Shown here: positions 22,829 through 31,442 of the stretch, piece by piece | Position numbering within the stretch: the stretch's first letter is position 1 | How the letters are laid out: every line of letters begins with the position of its first letter | Source: CAZVYS01 sp964630755 | GTDB lineage: Bacteria > Patescibacteriota > Microgenomatia > UBA1400 > CG1-02-47-37 | Length of the DNA stretch: 36,287 bases | Direction of reading: 5' to 3' | NCBI GenBank assembly: GCA_964630755.1 | Contig: CAZVYS010000007.1 | Coordinates: forward strand, 1-36,287 | The notes under the pieces: generated by a model | What the model was told of the DNA's origin: nothing | Database searches by the model: none | What the model saw: only the letters and a program-made list of their open reading frames with translations | Program-made: the position numbers and the translations under genes

Positions 22829-24160
22829 ATGAAAAAAAATGTATTAATTGTTAATTGGGGAATAGAGACGGCTTTTTTCCCATTAAGTGAGTTAGTAAAA
22901 CTGAAGAAATATGACGTGTACCTTGCCTGTACAGGTCAGTTACCAAAAACTATAAAGAAGTTATTTAAAAAAGATAGACTGGTAATTACTAATCCGTATG
23001 AGGCTGAAATTTTGATCAAAGACGTAGTTGGATTTGAGAAAAAACATAATCTTAAGTTTGAGATAGTGACAACTTTTTTTGAGATGAATGTATATCAAGC
23101 GGCTAAACTGGCCAAGACCTTGAAGTTAAAAAGATATTTGCCGCCAAGAGCAGCATTAAAAACATCAGTAAATAAAGCCAAGATGAGGCAGGCAGTAAAA
23201 AAGAGTGGATTAAGCCAACCAAGATATCTAAGTTTTAATAAAAAAGAAATTCGGAAAGCATTTGAGTTTTATCAAAAAGTTAATTGCTCAGTTGTGGTTA
23301 AACCGGTTCATTCAGGTCATAGTTATGGTTCAAGATATTTAGGAAAAGATTTGAGCTTTTACCAATTTAAAAGAAAAGTTAAGCAAGCCAGAGATGAGTT
23401 AAAGATTGAGTTTGATGAGTGGATGGCTTATGAAAAGGGGTTTGAAGATGAATACTTAATAGAAGAGTATGTTAAAGGCAAGATGTTTAGTTTTGACGGA
23501 GTAGTAAGAAAAAAAGGAGAAGTTGAGTTTATTGGTAGTTTAGAGTTTGATTTAATGCAGTTGCCGTGGTTGCAACAAGTAGGGCATATCACTCCTCAAG
23601 CTAGTTTGAAGAAAATAGAAGTTAAGCGGGTTAAGCAGTATGTTAATAACATAATTAAAGCAATAGAGTTAGAGTTTTGTGGTTTTCACTGCGAGCTAAA
23701 AATTGATAAAAAAAACAAGATTTATTTGATCGAGATAGCTGGCCGATTGCCTGGAGGAGTGGTATTAGAAACATATCAGACAGTTTCCAAACAAGGTATT
23801 ATTGATCAGTTTTTAGCTATTTTTGAAGAGGAAAAAATAAACATAAAAAAAACTCATCAAGTATTTCAGTCTGAAACTTGTTTGTCTGGATATACTGACA
23901 AAACTTTTGGTAGAATTAAAACGATTGATATTGCAAAAAAAAGATTGGATGCTAGTGATGAGCTAGTAATTGAAACGGCAGGCTTAGGCTTAGTTTTTTT
24001 TAGAAAGAAAATGGATTTACCTCGATGGTTGTGGAAAATAAAGTGGCGATCAAAAAAGTTAAGTAGTCATCAACTGTTGATTAAGAGAGATAAAATCGTA
24101 GACAATATTAAGATTGTGATTAATAGTAATCGGCTGGTAAGATGGGGATTAATAAAATGA
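22829..24160 (+). CDS. ATP-grasp ligase
   Basis: The 443-aa protein has an N-terminal Rossmann-like preATP domain, then the ATP-grasp fold: a lid segment VVVKPVHSGHSYGSRYL, the adenine-binding EEYVKGKMFSFDGVV and the Mg-binding CELKIDKKNKIYLIEIAGRLPGG. These resemble peptide and amino-acid ligases (carnosine synthase / BacD-like) that join a carboxylate to an amine via acyl phosphate. It is the first gene of a six-gene operon (22829-29147) whose members overlap or nearly touch, and is divergent from an aminotransferase that could make its substrate. A biotin-carboxylase-like or D-Ala-ligase-like role is less likely because of its operon. Confidence 0.88.
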   Translation: MKKNVLIVNWGIETAFFPLSELVKLKKYDVYLACTGQLPKTIKKLFKKDRLVITNPYEAEILIKDVVGFEKKHNLKFEIVTTFFEMNVYQAAKLAKTLKLKRYLPPRAALKTSVNKAKMRQAVKKSGLSQPRYLSFNKKEIRKAFEFYQKVNCSVVVKPVHSGHSYGSRYLGKDLSFYQFKRKVKQARDELKIEFDEWMAYEKGFEDEYLIEEYVKGKMFSFDGVVRKKGEVEFIGSLEFDLMQLPWLQQVGHITPQASLKKIEVKRVKQYVNNIIKAIELEFCGFHCELKIDKKNKIYLIEIAGRLPGGVVLETYQTVSKQGIIDQFLAIFEEEKINIKKTHQVFQSETCLSGYTDKTFGRIKTIDIAKKRLDASDELVIETAGLGLVFFRKKMDLPRWLWKIKWRSKKLSSHQLLIKRDKIVDNIKIVINSNRLVRWGLIK

Positions 24161-24928
24161 TTTCACAAAAAGAAATTAAACAATTATTTAGGCATTTTAT
24201 TAAGGATGCTAACTGGCATGAACTTGATCGAAATAAGTTAGATTTAGGTTATGGTTGGATTCATTATGGTTTGATTAGATTGATTAAACCTAAGAGGGTG
24301 TTAGTGGTTGGTAGTAGGTATGGTTTTATTCCGGCGGTGTGTGCTTTGGGTTGCAGGGATAATAAAAAAGGAGTAGTAGATTTTGTGGATGCAGGCTATG
24401 ATCAGACAACTAAAAATGAACTTGGTGGAATAATAAAAAAATTGATAAGCGGTTATCGGTTAATTAAGTTGAATTTGGGAGTTAAAAAGAAAATTTCCCG
24501 GTTAATTAATTGGCTGATTAATAAAAAGATAATCAAGAGTTATCAGCCAGACCAAAATCACTGGGGAGGAGTTGGTTTTTGGAAAAGAGTAAATGTTAAT
24601 AAACACTTTAATCGATTAAAAGTAGACCAGCAAGTTAACTTTTATTTAATGACTAGCAAGGAGTTTAAAAAAAGATATCCAAAGAGAACCTGGGATTATG
24701 TTTATTTAGATGGTGATCATTCTTATCAAGGAATAAAAAAAGATTTTAACAGATTTTGGCCAAACTTAAATAAAAATGGTTATTTAAGCATACATGATAT
24801 TCGAGTAAAGAAGATAGGTAAAATTGAATATGGAATGGTGCAGTTTTGGCAAGAATTAAAAAAGAAGAATTATCAATTAATNNNNNNNNNNACCTGGTAT
24901 ATTTGGATTAGGAGTAATTAAAAAATGA
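24157..24928 (+). CDS. SAM-dependent methyltransferase (Methyltransf_24-like), interrupted by assembly gap
   Basis: The protein has a class I methyltransferase fold: VLVVGSRYGFIPAVCAL as the SAM-binding strand, VDFVDAGY and WDYVYLDGDHSYQGIKKDF (the D-G-D-H-S-Y motif of the Methyltransf_24 family), then YLSIHD. Ten Ns at 24882-24891 interrupt it. After the gap the frame that continues the upstream reading gives TWYIWIRSN and a stop at 24921, which is unlike the family. The other frame gives PGIFGLGVIKK and a TGA at 24926-24928 that overlaps the next ATG (ATGA). The latter is taken as the true end. The start at 24157 overlaps the ligase stop by 4 bases; an in-frame ATG at 24142 is the alternative. 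Confidence 0.8.
24882..24891. other. Assembly gap (10 N)
   Basis: A run of ten N, a scaffold placeholder inside the methyltransferase gene. Reading frames on the two sides imply that the true missing length is a multiple of three, so it is not ten bases. Confidence 0.95.
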
Positions 24929-25743
24929 TTAAAGGGTTATCGATTAGAAATCTATTTATTATATTAATAATAGCTGGTTTGAGTGTGACTATGGTAAAGT
25001 TTTTTGGTCGTAAGGCAGGAGTTTGGCGGACAGCTAGAATAGAAGTAGTTGGCCAGGATTGGACAAGAGGAAGTTATGGAGATTTTAAGCCTCCGTTTTG
25101 GTTGAGTGAAAATATTAAAGTTGATCAAATTGAAAGATGGGTGAATGGATCTGAGATAGCTAGAGTCATAAGAGTAGAGAATTATGAGAGAGAAGGTGGG
25201 AAAGCTGATATTTATTTGACAGTTAGGTTAAGGACCCAGTTTAACCAAAAGTTAAATAAATACGTTTATAAAGGTCGAGCGATTGAAATAGGATCGCCAA
25301 TTGAGCTTAGACTTGATCGTGCAGTTGTACAAGGTCAAGTGATTGATGATCAAGTGCCTGAAGGAGGTTATGAGCAAAAGGAAATAATCATTACTGGTCG
25401 TTGGTTAAGTCAAGAACCATGGATGGTTGACCATGTAAAAGTGAGAGATGAGATGATAGATAGAGGTAATAATCAGGTAATTGCTGAGGTGTTATCAAAA
25501 TGGACAGAGGCAGCTAATCAAAAAACCAGAGTTCATTTTCCTTTATTTAATCAAATTGTAGTAACTGCTAGCGATAGGGTATTAGATGGAGTAATTGAAG
25601 CAAAAATTTTAGTAGAAGAACATGATCAGCGTTGGTTTTTTGCTGGACATCAGGAGGTAGAGGTAGGAAAAAATATTTGGCTGTATTTACCTGAAATAAC
25701 TGTTGATTTTATGGAGATTGTAGAGATTAAAGAAGTTGATTGA
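24925..25743 (+). CDS. Membrane-anchored protein, DUF4330-like
   Basis: The 272-aa protein has one N-terminal membrane helix (about residues 8-27) and an extracytoplasmic beta-rich domain. The sequence around VEVVGQDWTRG-like and the pattern of repeated strands with conserved Trp recall DUF4330 proteins, but I give this only as a resemblance. No catalytic motif is visible. It sits in the operon between the methyltransferase (4-base ATGA overlap when the gap is resolved) and the O-antigen-ligase-like gene (1-base overlap), so a structural or adaptor role in glycan assembly outside the membrane is plausible. Confidence 0.7.
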   Translation: MIKGLSIRNLFIILIIAGLSVTMVKFFGRKAGVWRTARIEVVGQDWTRGSYGDFKPPFWLSENIKVDQIERWVNGSEIARVIRVENYEREGGKADIYLTVRLRTQFNQKLNKYVYKGRAIEIGSPIELRLDRAVVQGQVIDDQVPEGGYEQKEIIITGRWLSQEPWMVDHVKVRDEMIDRGNNQVIAEVLSKWTEAANQKTRVHFPLFNQIVVTASDRVLDGVIEAKILVEEHDQRWFFAGHQEVEVGKNIWLYLPEITVDFMEIVEIKEVD

Positions 25744-27161
25744 TGATTTTTCTTAAATTAATTAATCGATTAAGTGATTGGATAATTTTAGGAGTGTTTT
25801 ATGTTTGGCTATTTAGGGTAGAGATTCTATTAGTTTATGTGGGGGTGTTTTTTATTTTTATTTTGGTAATGATGATAAAAAAGAGAGATTTAAAAACAGC
25901 CTTGTTTTACGGTTTATTATTGGCATTGCCCTTTGAAAGAGGAATTAGAGGTTGGGATTATCAGGTGGTGTCGGCTGGTCCAGAGAGTTATGTAAAAGGA
26001 TATGAGATGTATTTAGGAATTAGTCCTAAGATAATTATTGGTTTGAGTTTGTTTTTGGCGTTACTAGCTGAAAAGTGGAAAATGAATAGATTAAGTAAAC
26101 AGGTAGTTCGAGTGATGCTATTAATACTTGGTTTGGGTTTGCTAAGTAGTTTTCAGGCATCAGCGCCAGGACTGGCTCTAATTGGCTGGTGGCAGTTAAG
26201 TTTTATTACTTGGGTGTTAATTGTTAGTGTTCTTTTTTTTACAAAGAAAGAGAATCGGATTTTTTTAGTCAAGTATTTGACTGTTAGTTTAATATTTTTT
26301 GGGTTGATTGGCAGTTTACAGTTTACTACTAAACAGCCTCTAGGTTTGTTTTTAGAAAATCCGATTCAAGGAGCTCCGTTTGGCTGGTTGACAAACGAAA
26401 GTAAACTGGTATATCGGGTGGCTGGATTGATTGGTCATCCAACTTTTTTTGCCAGCTTGCTTAGTTTATTTTTTCCTTTGGCGGTAAGTGGCTTAGTTTG
26501 GGGTAGAGAAAAGTTTTTATACGGAGCAGCAGTGGTTTTGGGTTTTATATCAATTTTTGCGACTTTTAGTCGAAGTGCTTGGATTACAGTGTTTTTGACA
26601 AGCATGGTGTTATCGTTGCGTTGGTGGCAAGAAAAGAAAAAACTTAAAAATCGGAAGATAAAGTCAAGTTTATTGATAAAGATTGTTTTAGGAAATCTAG
26701 TTAGTTTTTTAATTTTTTTCGCCAGTTTACTGCAAGTAAGAATTAGATCTTTTAAGTATATTTGGTCTTTAGGGAGCGGAAGAGGAAGGCTATTGCTTTT
26801 CAGAGAAGCTTTTAAACAAATAGTAAACTTCCCTTTTTTAGGAGTAGGATTAAATAATAGTGTTAGAGTAATGAGAGAGAGTAGTAGTAATCCAGAAGTG
26901 CTAGGACTTTTGTTCCCAGTACATAATACCTTTGTATTGTTTTTAGCTGAAATGGGAGTAGTGGCAGGTTTATTATTTATTGGGCTGGTGGGTTTTGTTT
27001 TGATCAGATCTTATCAAAAAGCGATAAAGTCATGGCAGGGAATAGGGATTTATTTAGGATTGGTGAGTTGGGTTATAAATGCTCAATTTCATACTTTGTT
27101 TAACTCAGATACCAGTTTAGCAATTACAATGGTACTAATTGGTTGGTTATTGAATTTATGA
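25743..27161 (+). CDS. O-antigen ligase / polymerase-like membrane protein
   Basis: The 472-aa protein has about ten or more hydrophobic segments and a conserved periplasmic loop followed by FPFLGVGLNNS and PVHNTFVLFLAEMG, the signature of the Wzy_C/O-antigen-ligase family. A FATFSRSAWI segment matches its conserved RS motif. Such proteins polymerise glycans or attach them to a lipid or protein outside the membrane. The ATG at 25743 overlaps the previous stop by one base (TGATG); a TTG at 25740 is the alternative. It ends in a 4-base ATGA overlap with the GT2 gene. Confidence 0.9.
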   Translation: MIFLKLINRLSDWIILGVFYVWLFRVEILLVYVGVFFIFILVMMIKKRDLKTALFYGLLLALPFERGIRGWDYQVVSAGPESYVKGYEMYLGISPKIIIGLSLFLALLAEKWKMNRLSKQVVRVMLLILGLGLLSSFQASAPGLALIGWWQLSFITWVLIVSVLFFTKKENRIFLVKYLTVSLIFFGLIGSLQFTTKQPLGLFLENPIQGAPFGWLTNESKLVYRVAGLIGHPTFFASLLSLFFPLAVSGLVWGREKFLYGAAVVLGFISIFATFSRSAWITVFLTSMVLSLRWWQEKKKLKNRKIKSSLLIKIVLGNLVSFLIFFASLLQVRIRSFKYIWSLGSGRGRLLLFREAFKQIVNFPFLGVGLNNSVRVMRESSSNPEVLGLLFPVHNTFVLFLAEMGVVAGLLFIGLVGFVLIRSYQKAIKSWQGIGIYLGLVSWVINAQFHTLFNSDTSLAITMVLIGWLLNL

Positions 27162-28081
27162 GTCAAGCAGCTTTTGATTTAACCTTGGCCATTGTGACTA
27201 AGAATAGGCCTAAAGAATTAATTAAATGTCTGAAAAGCATTGCTGAGCAGACAACTAAACCAGGTGTAGTTTTAGTGGTTGATAATGATCAGGAGATGAC
27301 GGCCAAGACTGTCTGTGGCCAGAGTAGAAAAAAGTTGAATTTGCCAATTGAGTATGTAGTTGAGAAAAGACCAGGAATACCGGTAGTTAGAAATATAGCT
27401 ATTAGTTTATGTAAGACTAGTTATTTAGGCTATGTGGATGATGACTGTGTTTTAGATAAGAATTGGGTTAGGCAAGGTTTGCAAAAGATAAAGAGTAGTC
27501 GAGCAAGTTATGTGATTGGAATTTCAAGATTAGCCAATAAAGAGTCTTTAATAGCTCAAGCTCAATATTTTCATTATAAAAAGTGGTTTGAGTATAAACT
27601 GGATAGAAAAACAATGAGGATTGACCCTTTAAATTTAGATACTAAAAACGTTATTTTTGATTTTAGGATTTTAAAAAAACACAAACTTAAATTTGATGAA
27701 ATATATAACAAGGCTTTTAGTGGTGAAGATGTAGATTTAGGTTTACAGTTAAGCAAGTTAGGCTACGGTGGATTTTTGGCAGAGAAGATGCAATTAAAGC
27801 ACAAGGAGGTAGAAAATTTACTGAAGCTTTGGAGCAAGGCATACTATCGGGGGATTTCGTCTTATTTGTTAATAAAGAAATGGCAGTTAAAGGATCAGTT
27901 AGTTGATTTGACTAAAACTAGCTGGTATCGTTTTCTAAAAACTATTTGGGTAAAACCCTATGATTACCAAAAATTATCAAAAGGAGTTTCTTTTAAGAGG
28001 AAAATAATTCATCTTTTAACTAAAGTATATGACAGAGCTTGGCTTGAGGGGTACCTTAAACAAAGTCGTCAAAGTAATTAG
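27158..28081 (+). CDS. Glycosyltransferase family 2
   Basis: The 307-aa protein has the GT-A fold: TLAIVTKNRPKELIKCLKS at the N-terminus, VLVVDNDQ, the metal-binding DDD at 94-96 in GYVDDDC, and the acceptor segment SGEDVDLGLQLSKLG. It uses a nucleotide sugar and divalent metal. The C-terminus is basic and helical, without clear membrane spans. The ATG at 27158 overlaps the previous stop by 4 bases (ATGA); a TTG at 27143 is rejected. Its last 53 bases overlap the start of the following SPASM gene. Confidence 0.92.
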   Translation: MSQAAFDLTLAIVTKNRPKELIKCLKSIAEQTTKPGVVLVVDNDQEMTAKTVCGQSRKKLNLPIEYVVEKRPGIPVVRNIAISLCKTSYLGYVDDDCVLDKNWVRQGLQKIKSSRASYVIGISRLANKESLIAQAQYFHYKKWFEYKLDRKTMRIDPLNLDTKNVIFDFRILKKHKLKFDEIYNKAFSGEDVDLGLQLSKLGYGGFLAEKMQLKHKEVENLLKLWSKAYYRGISSYLLIKKWQLKDQLVDLTKTSWYRFLKTIWVKPYDYQKLSKGVSFKRKIIHLLTKVYDRAWLEGYLKQSRQSN

Positions 28082-29147
28082 CTACCCTTTTTTTCAGCAA
28101 CAAAAAAAAGTGTTGGTTAAACCAACACTGATATCTTTAACAGTGGCTGGCACTTGTTGTTTTAAGTGCAAGCATTGTGAGATTTGGAAATTTCGACCAC
28201 AAAAAAACCAGATGGTTTTTAAACAAGTTAATCAGGTTTTGAAAAATTTGCATCAGTGGCTGGGGAATGTAGATCTTGTTTTAGCTGGAGGTGAGCCATT
28301 TTTAAACCAAGATTTAATAAAGATCGTCAAGTCTGCTAACCAGTTGGGTTTTAAGGTTCATTTAAACACCAATGGTTATTTAGTGACTGAAAAGAAGGCT
28401 AAAGCGATTATTAAAGCAGGTATTCGAGAGATTAATGTTTCGATTGACGGTATTGGAAGGACACATGACAAAACAAGAGGTAAAATCGGAGCTTTTAAAG
28501 AAGCAGAAAGAGCCATAGAATGGTTTAAGAAATATCAAGGTTTAAGTAAAAAAGGATTTGAGCTGGGAACGACTACAATTTTAATGAAAACTAGCTTTAA
28601 TCAGTTAACTGAGTTAGTTAGATGGGGTGAGAAAATTGAGCTTAATAAAATGTATTTTCAGGTTTTGTGGGAAAATTTTGGTTGTTTAAAACACGACCCT
28701 TTTTGGTTTCAAAAATCATCTCTTTGGCCTGAGTATAAAAAAGCAAAGTCAGGAATTCAACTGTTAAAAAAAATGAAAAAAAAGAGCGATTTGATTTGTG
28801 CTTATGAAGAAGATCTGAATAACTATCTTGAGTATTTTAAACGAGGTCCAGTTGAGTTTGGAGAATCAAGGCAATGTTATGTGGGAATAAGTAATTTTAA
28901 CGTGTTTATTAATGGAGATGTTAGGCTTTGTTATTATTTTAATCCAATTGGCAATGTTCTGGTTGAAAGGCCTGAAGAAATTTGGAATAGTGATTTAGCT
29001 CAAGCTCAAAGAGTTAGAATTCAAAATTGCAAGCGAGGATGTAAGATGTTGAGATGCAACAAGCACTTTGGCTTAAAGCAGATTTTAGAGAGGACGGGAT
29101 TGTTTTGGTTGCACTTTTTTAAGAATTTTTTGAGCAGAGGAATTTGA
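28029..29147 (+). CDS. Radical SAM/SPASM protein
   Basis: The 372-aa protein has the radical SAM motif CCFKCKHC (Cys43 or 44, Cys47, Cys50), the SAM-binding AGGEP and NTNGYLV, and SIDG. A C-terminal SPASM-type domain with Cys residues at CYVG, RLCYYF, QNCKRGC and RCNKHFG would hold auxiliary Fe-S clusters. SPASM enzymes modify peptides or other bound substrates (anSME, PqqE, MftC). No precursor peptide is seen nearby; in glycan clusters, SPASM proteins are often found without one. The ATG at 28029 overlaps the GT2 gene by 53 bp, and the 3' end overlaps the convergent GT4 gene by 63 bp. Confidence 0.9.
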   Translation: MTELGLRGTLNKVVKVISYPFFQQQKKVLVKPTLISLTVAGTCCFKCKHCEIWKFRPQKNQMVFKQVNQVLKNLHQWLGNVDLVLAGGEPFLNQDLIKIVKSANQLGFKVHLNTNGYLVTEKKAKAIIKAGIREINVSIDGIGRTHDKTRGKIGAFKEAERAIEWFKKYQGLSKKGFELGTTTILMKTSFNQLTELVRWGEKIELNKMYFQVLWENFGCLKHDPFWFQKSSLWPEYKKAKSGIQLLKKMKKKSDLICAYEEDLNNYLEYFKRGPVEFGESRQCYVGISNFNVFINGDVRLCYYFNPIGNVLVERPEEIWNSDLAQAQRVRIQNCKRGCKMLRCNKHFGLKQILERTGLFWLHFFKNFLSRGI

Positions 29148-30302
29148 ATAGTAGGTTTTGATAAAGCTTATGCCTTTTAAGGATAATTGTTGAGCTAGTT
29201 TGGGTTGTTGGATAATCTGAATAATTTTTTTAGCCATTAGGCTTGGTTTAGTTTTAGAGATGACGATACCGTTGTTCTGGGTGGGTTTAATGCCTTCAGC
29301 TCCGATTGGAGTACTAACGACTGGAACTCCGGCGGCTAAAGAGTGAAGTATTTTGACTCTAATACCACTACCAAAAAGAATGGGAGCTACCATTAAATTG
29401 GCTTGTTGATAAAAAGGTTTGATGCTGGGAACTTCACCAGTAACAGTAATAGTCGGATCCTTTTGAAGAGCAAGGATTTCTTTTTCTGGTTGGGCTCCGA
29501 CAATAAGTAGTTTTATTTTAGGTAGTTTTTGCTTGATGATTGGATAGACTTGATTAACAAACCATAGAATGCCCATTTTGTTTGGCGACCAGGACATTAA
29601 ACCAACTATTAGAATAGTAGGTTGTTTTTGAAAAGGTGTAAATAAGTTATTGGTTTTAAAAGAAATGGGGAGAGTAAAGATTCGATCAGGTTGGGCACCT
29701 CGTTTTAAAAGGATTTTTTTGTCATGATTACTAACTGTAAAAATGTAGTTAACAGATTTAACGAGGCGTTTCTCATAAAAGTAATTTTTTAAAGCATCAT
29801 AAAGCATAAAAAAACGCATAAAAAAATTTTTTCTGGGAAATTTGGCCAATCGATACATTGCTAAAGAATTAATGTCGGCTTCGTCATAAACGACAGTAGC
29901 TTGACGGCGATAAATAAAGTTTAAGTATTGTAAAGCAGTGTTGTGGTCAAGATGTATTAGGTCGAATGAATTTTTTTGAGAGATGTTGGTTAAATAATTG
30001 GCCATTTTAGGTGAGAAGTATTTAAAAACCCTAAAAGGTTTTAACGAAAAAAGCGATCTGATAGCAATTAGTTTAATTTTTTTACTTGGTGCAGTAACGA
30101 CTGGATTATAAAAACTTTTTACTTTGATGTTTAGTTTTTTGGCTAGTTTTTTGACGTATGGGGATAGCTGTCTTCTATCGTGAAAGGTGACTAAGTGGAT
30201 TTGGTGTTTTTGGGCAAGTAATTTAAGTAGATGGTAGGTTTTGAGTTTACCACCATTATGGGGCGGGTAAGGAAGCAGTTGAGCTAGATAAAGGATTTTC
30301 AT
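29085..30302 (-). CDS. Glycosyltransferase family 4 (PEP-CTERM/Stp1-like)
   Basis: The 405-aa protein starts with LPYPPHNGGKLKTYHLL (acceptor domain, typical of the TIGR03087-like GT4 branch) and has the donor domain motifs ILIVGLMSWSPNKMGI, FYQQANLMVAPILFGSGIRVKILHSLAAGVPVVST and PIGAEGI. The E of the usual E-x7-E is replaced by G-S-G-I-R-V-K, which is normal in this branch. It is convergent with the SPASM gene, overlapping by 63 bp, and divergent from the next radical SAM gene. It probably adds a sugar to the same surface glycan. Confidence 0.92.
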   Translation of the reverse strand: MKILYLAQLLPYPPHNGGKLKTYHLLKLLAQKHQIHLVTFHDRRQLSPYVKKLAKKLNIKVKSFYNPVVTAPSKKIKLIAIRSLFSLKPFRVFKYFSPKMANYLTNISQKNSFDLIHLDHNTALQYLNFIYRRQATVVYDEADINSLAMYRLAKFPRKNFFMRFFMLYDALKNYFYEKRLVKSVNYIFTVSNHDKKILLKRGAQPDRIFTLPISFKTNNLFTPFQKQPTILIVGLMSWSPNKMGILWFVNQVYPIIKQKLPKIKLLIVGAQPEKEILALQKDPTITVTGEVPSIKPFYQQANLMVAPILFGSGIRVKILHSLAAGVPVVSTPIGAEGIKPTQNNGIVISKTKPSLMAKKIIQIIQQPKLAQQLSLKGISFIKTYYSNSSAQKILKKVQPKQSRPL

Positions 30303-30349
30303 TGAAATAACATTTTAGGATATTTTTAGAAAAGTTGCTAATGAAGTTG

Positions 30350-30355
30350 TACAAT
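30350..30355 (+). promoter_or_regulatory. -10 element overlapping the first ATG of the SPASM-first gene
   Basis: TACAAT ends at 30355, within the ATG at 30354. Transcription would start about 7 bases later, at the next in-frame ATG (30363), giving a leaderless mRNA. This is why the start is placed at 30363. Confidence 0.4.
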
Positions 30356-30362
30356 GGTTCTA

Positions 30363-31442
30363 ATGAATAGATTTAAGTTGACTACCAAAGGAGATAAACC
30401 ATATAAAGGCTATTATTGTTATAAACCATTTAAATGGTTTGAGATTGTTCAGAATGGTGATGTTTATTTATGTTGTCCTAGTTGGTTAAGAGTTCCGGTT
30501 GGCAATATACATCGTCAGTCAATTGATAAGATCTGGAATAGCAAAAAAGCCCAAAAAATCAGGCAATCAATTTTAGATGGTTCTTATCGGTTTTGTAATC
30601 AGTTGTGTCCAAACCTACATGATTTAGATAGATTAACCTGTATTAAGCCAATGGAGAAGATTGAGGATAAGGAATTTAGAAAAGTAATTATAAACTTAAA
30701 TCTTAAGTTATCATTTGGGCCAAGAATGATTAATGGGTGTTTTGATAGATCGTGTAATTTGGCTTGTCCATCATGTAGGAAACAGATGATTATGGCTGAT
30801 GAGGGGGAAAGAAAACAAATTAAAAAAGTAATTGACAAAATTACTGAGCAAGCTGGTAAAGATTTGGAGCTTTTATCTTTATTAGGCACTGGAGATCCAT
30901 TGGCCAGTCCGGAAATATTTCAGTGGTTGTTAAGTTTTGATTTAAAGAAATTTCCTAAGTTAAAGTTGATTCACTTACATACCAATGGAATGCTGTTTAC
31001 TCCTAAAACTTGGCAGATGTTGTCGGCAGTTAACCATTTGATTAAAAGCATTGAGATTTCAGTAGATGCTGGAACAGATGATACATATAAGGTGAATCGA
31101 AAGGGGGGAGATTTTAAACGATTACTGGAAAACTTAAGGTTTATTAGATCTTTGATAGAAAAAGGGAAAATTAAAAATTCTCGAATCAGTTTTGTGGTTC
31201 AGGCAAATAACTTTAAAGAGATGGAGGGGATTATTAAGATTGGACAAAAGAATAAGTTTGAATCAATTTATTTTTCCCAGTTGGTTAATTGGGGTACTTT
31301 TCCAAAGAGAGAGTTTAGAAAAAGAGCAGTGCATTTACCTGATCATCCGAAACACCAAGAGTTTTTAAGTGTTTTGAGAAGATTGCCGAAAAAAAATCAG
31401 ATTTATCTTGGCAATCTTTATTATTTGGTGTCTAAAAAGTGA
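30363..31442 (+). CDS. Radical SAM protein with N-terminal SPASM-like domain
   Basis: The 359-aa protein has a SPASM-like region first: Cys19 (YYCYKPF), Cys37-Cys38 (YLCCPSW), GNIHRQSIDKIWNS, and the Cys pair at CNQLC (Cys78, Cys82). Then comes the radical SAM motif CNLACPSC (Cys131, Cys135, Cys138), GTGDPL in place of GGEP, HTNG and SVDAG. In the usual architecture the SPASM domain follows the barrel, so the order is swapped here. The IWN segment after GNI is the typical SPASM tail, confirming the domain. Start is taken at 30363 because of the overlapping -10; 30354 is the alternative (three more residues). Its end overlaps the Alg13-like gene by 22 bp. Confidence 0.85.
   Translation: MNRFKLTTKGDKPYKGYYCYKPFKWFEIVQNGDVYLCCPSWLRVPVGNIHRQSIDKIWNSKKAQKIRQSILDGSYRFCNQLCPNLHDLDRLTCIKPMEKIEDKEFRKVIINLNLKLSFGPRMINGCFDRSCNLACPSCRKQMIMADEGERKQIKKVIDKITEQAGKDLELLSLLGTGDPLASPEIFQWLLSFDLKKFPKLKLIHLHTNGMLFTPKTWQMLSAVNHLIKSIEISVDAGTDDTYKVNRKGGDFKRLLENLRFIRSLIEKGKIKNSRISFVVQANNFKEMEGIIKIGQKNKFESIYFSQLVNWGTFPKREFRKRAVHLPDHPKHQEFLSVLRRLPKKNQIYLGNLYYLVSKK

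Noticed and set aside
17517..30362. Search for a small precursor peptide beside the radical SAM genes
   Set aside because: All intergenic gaps in this span are under about 60 bp and contain no start with a plausible peptide.
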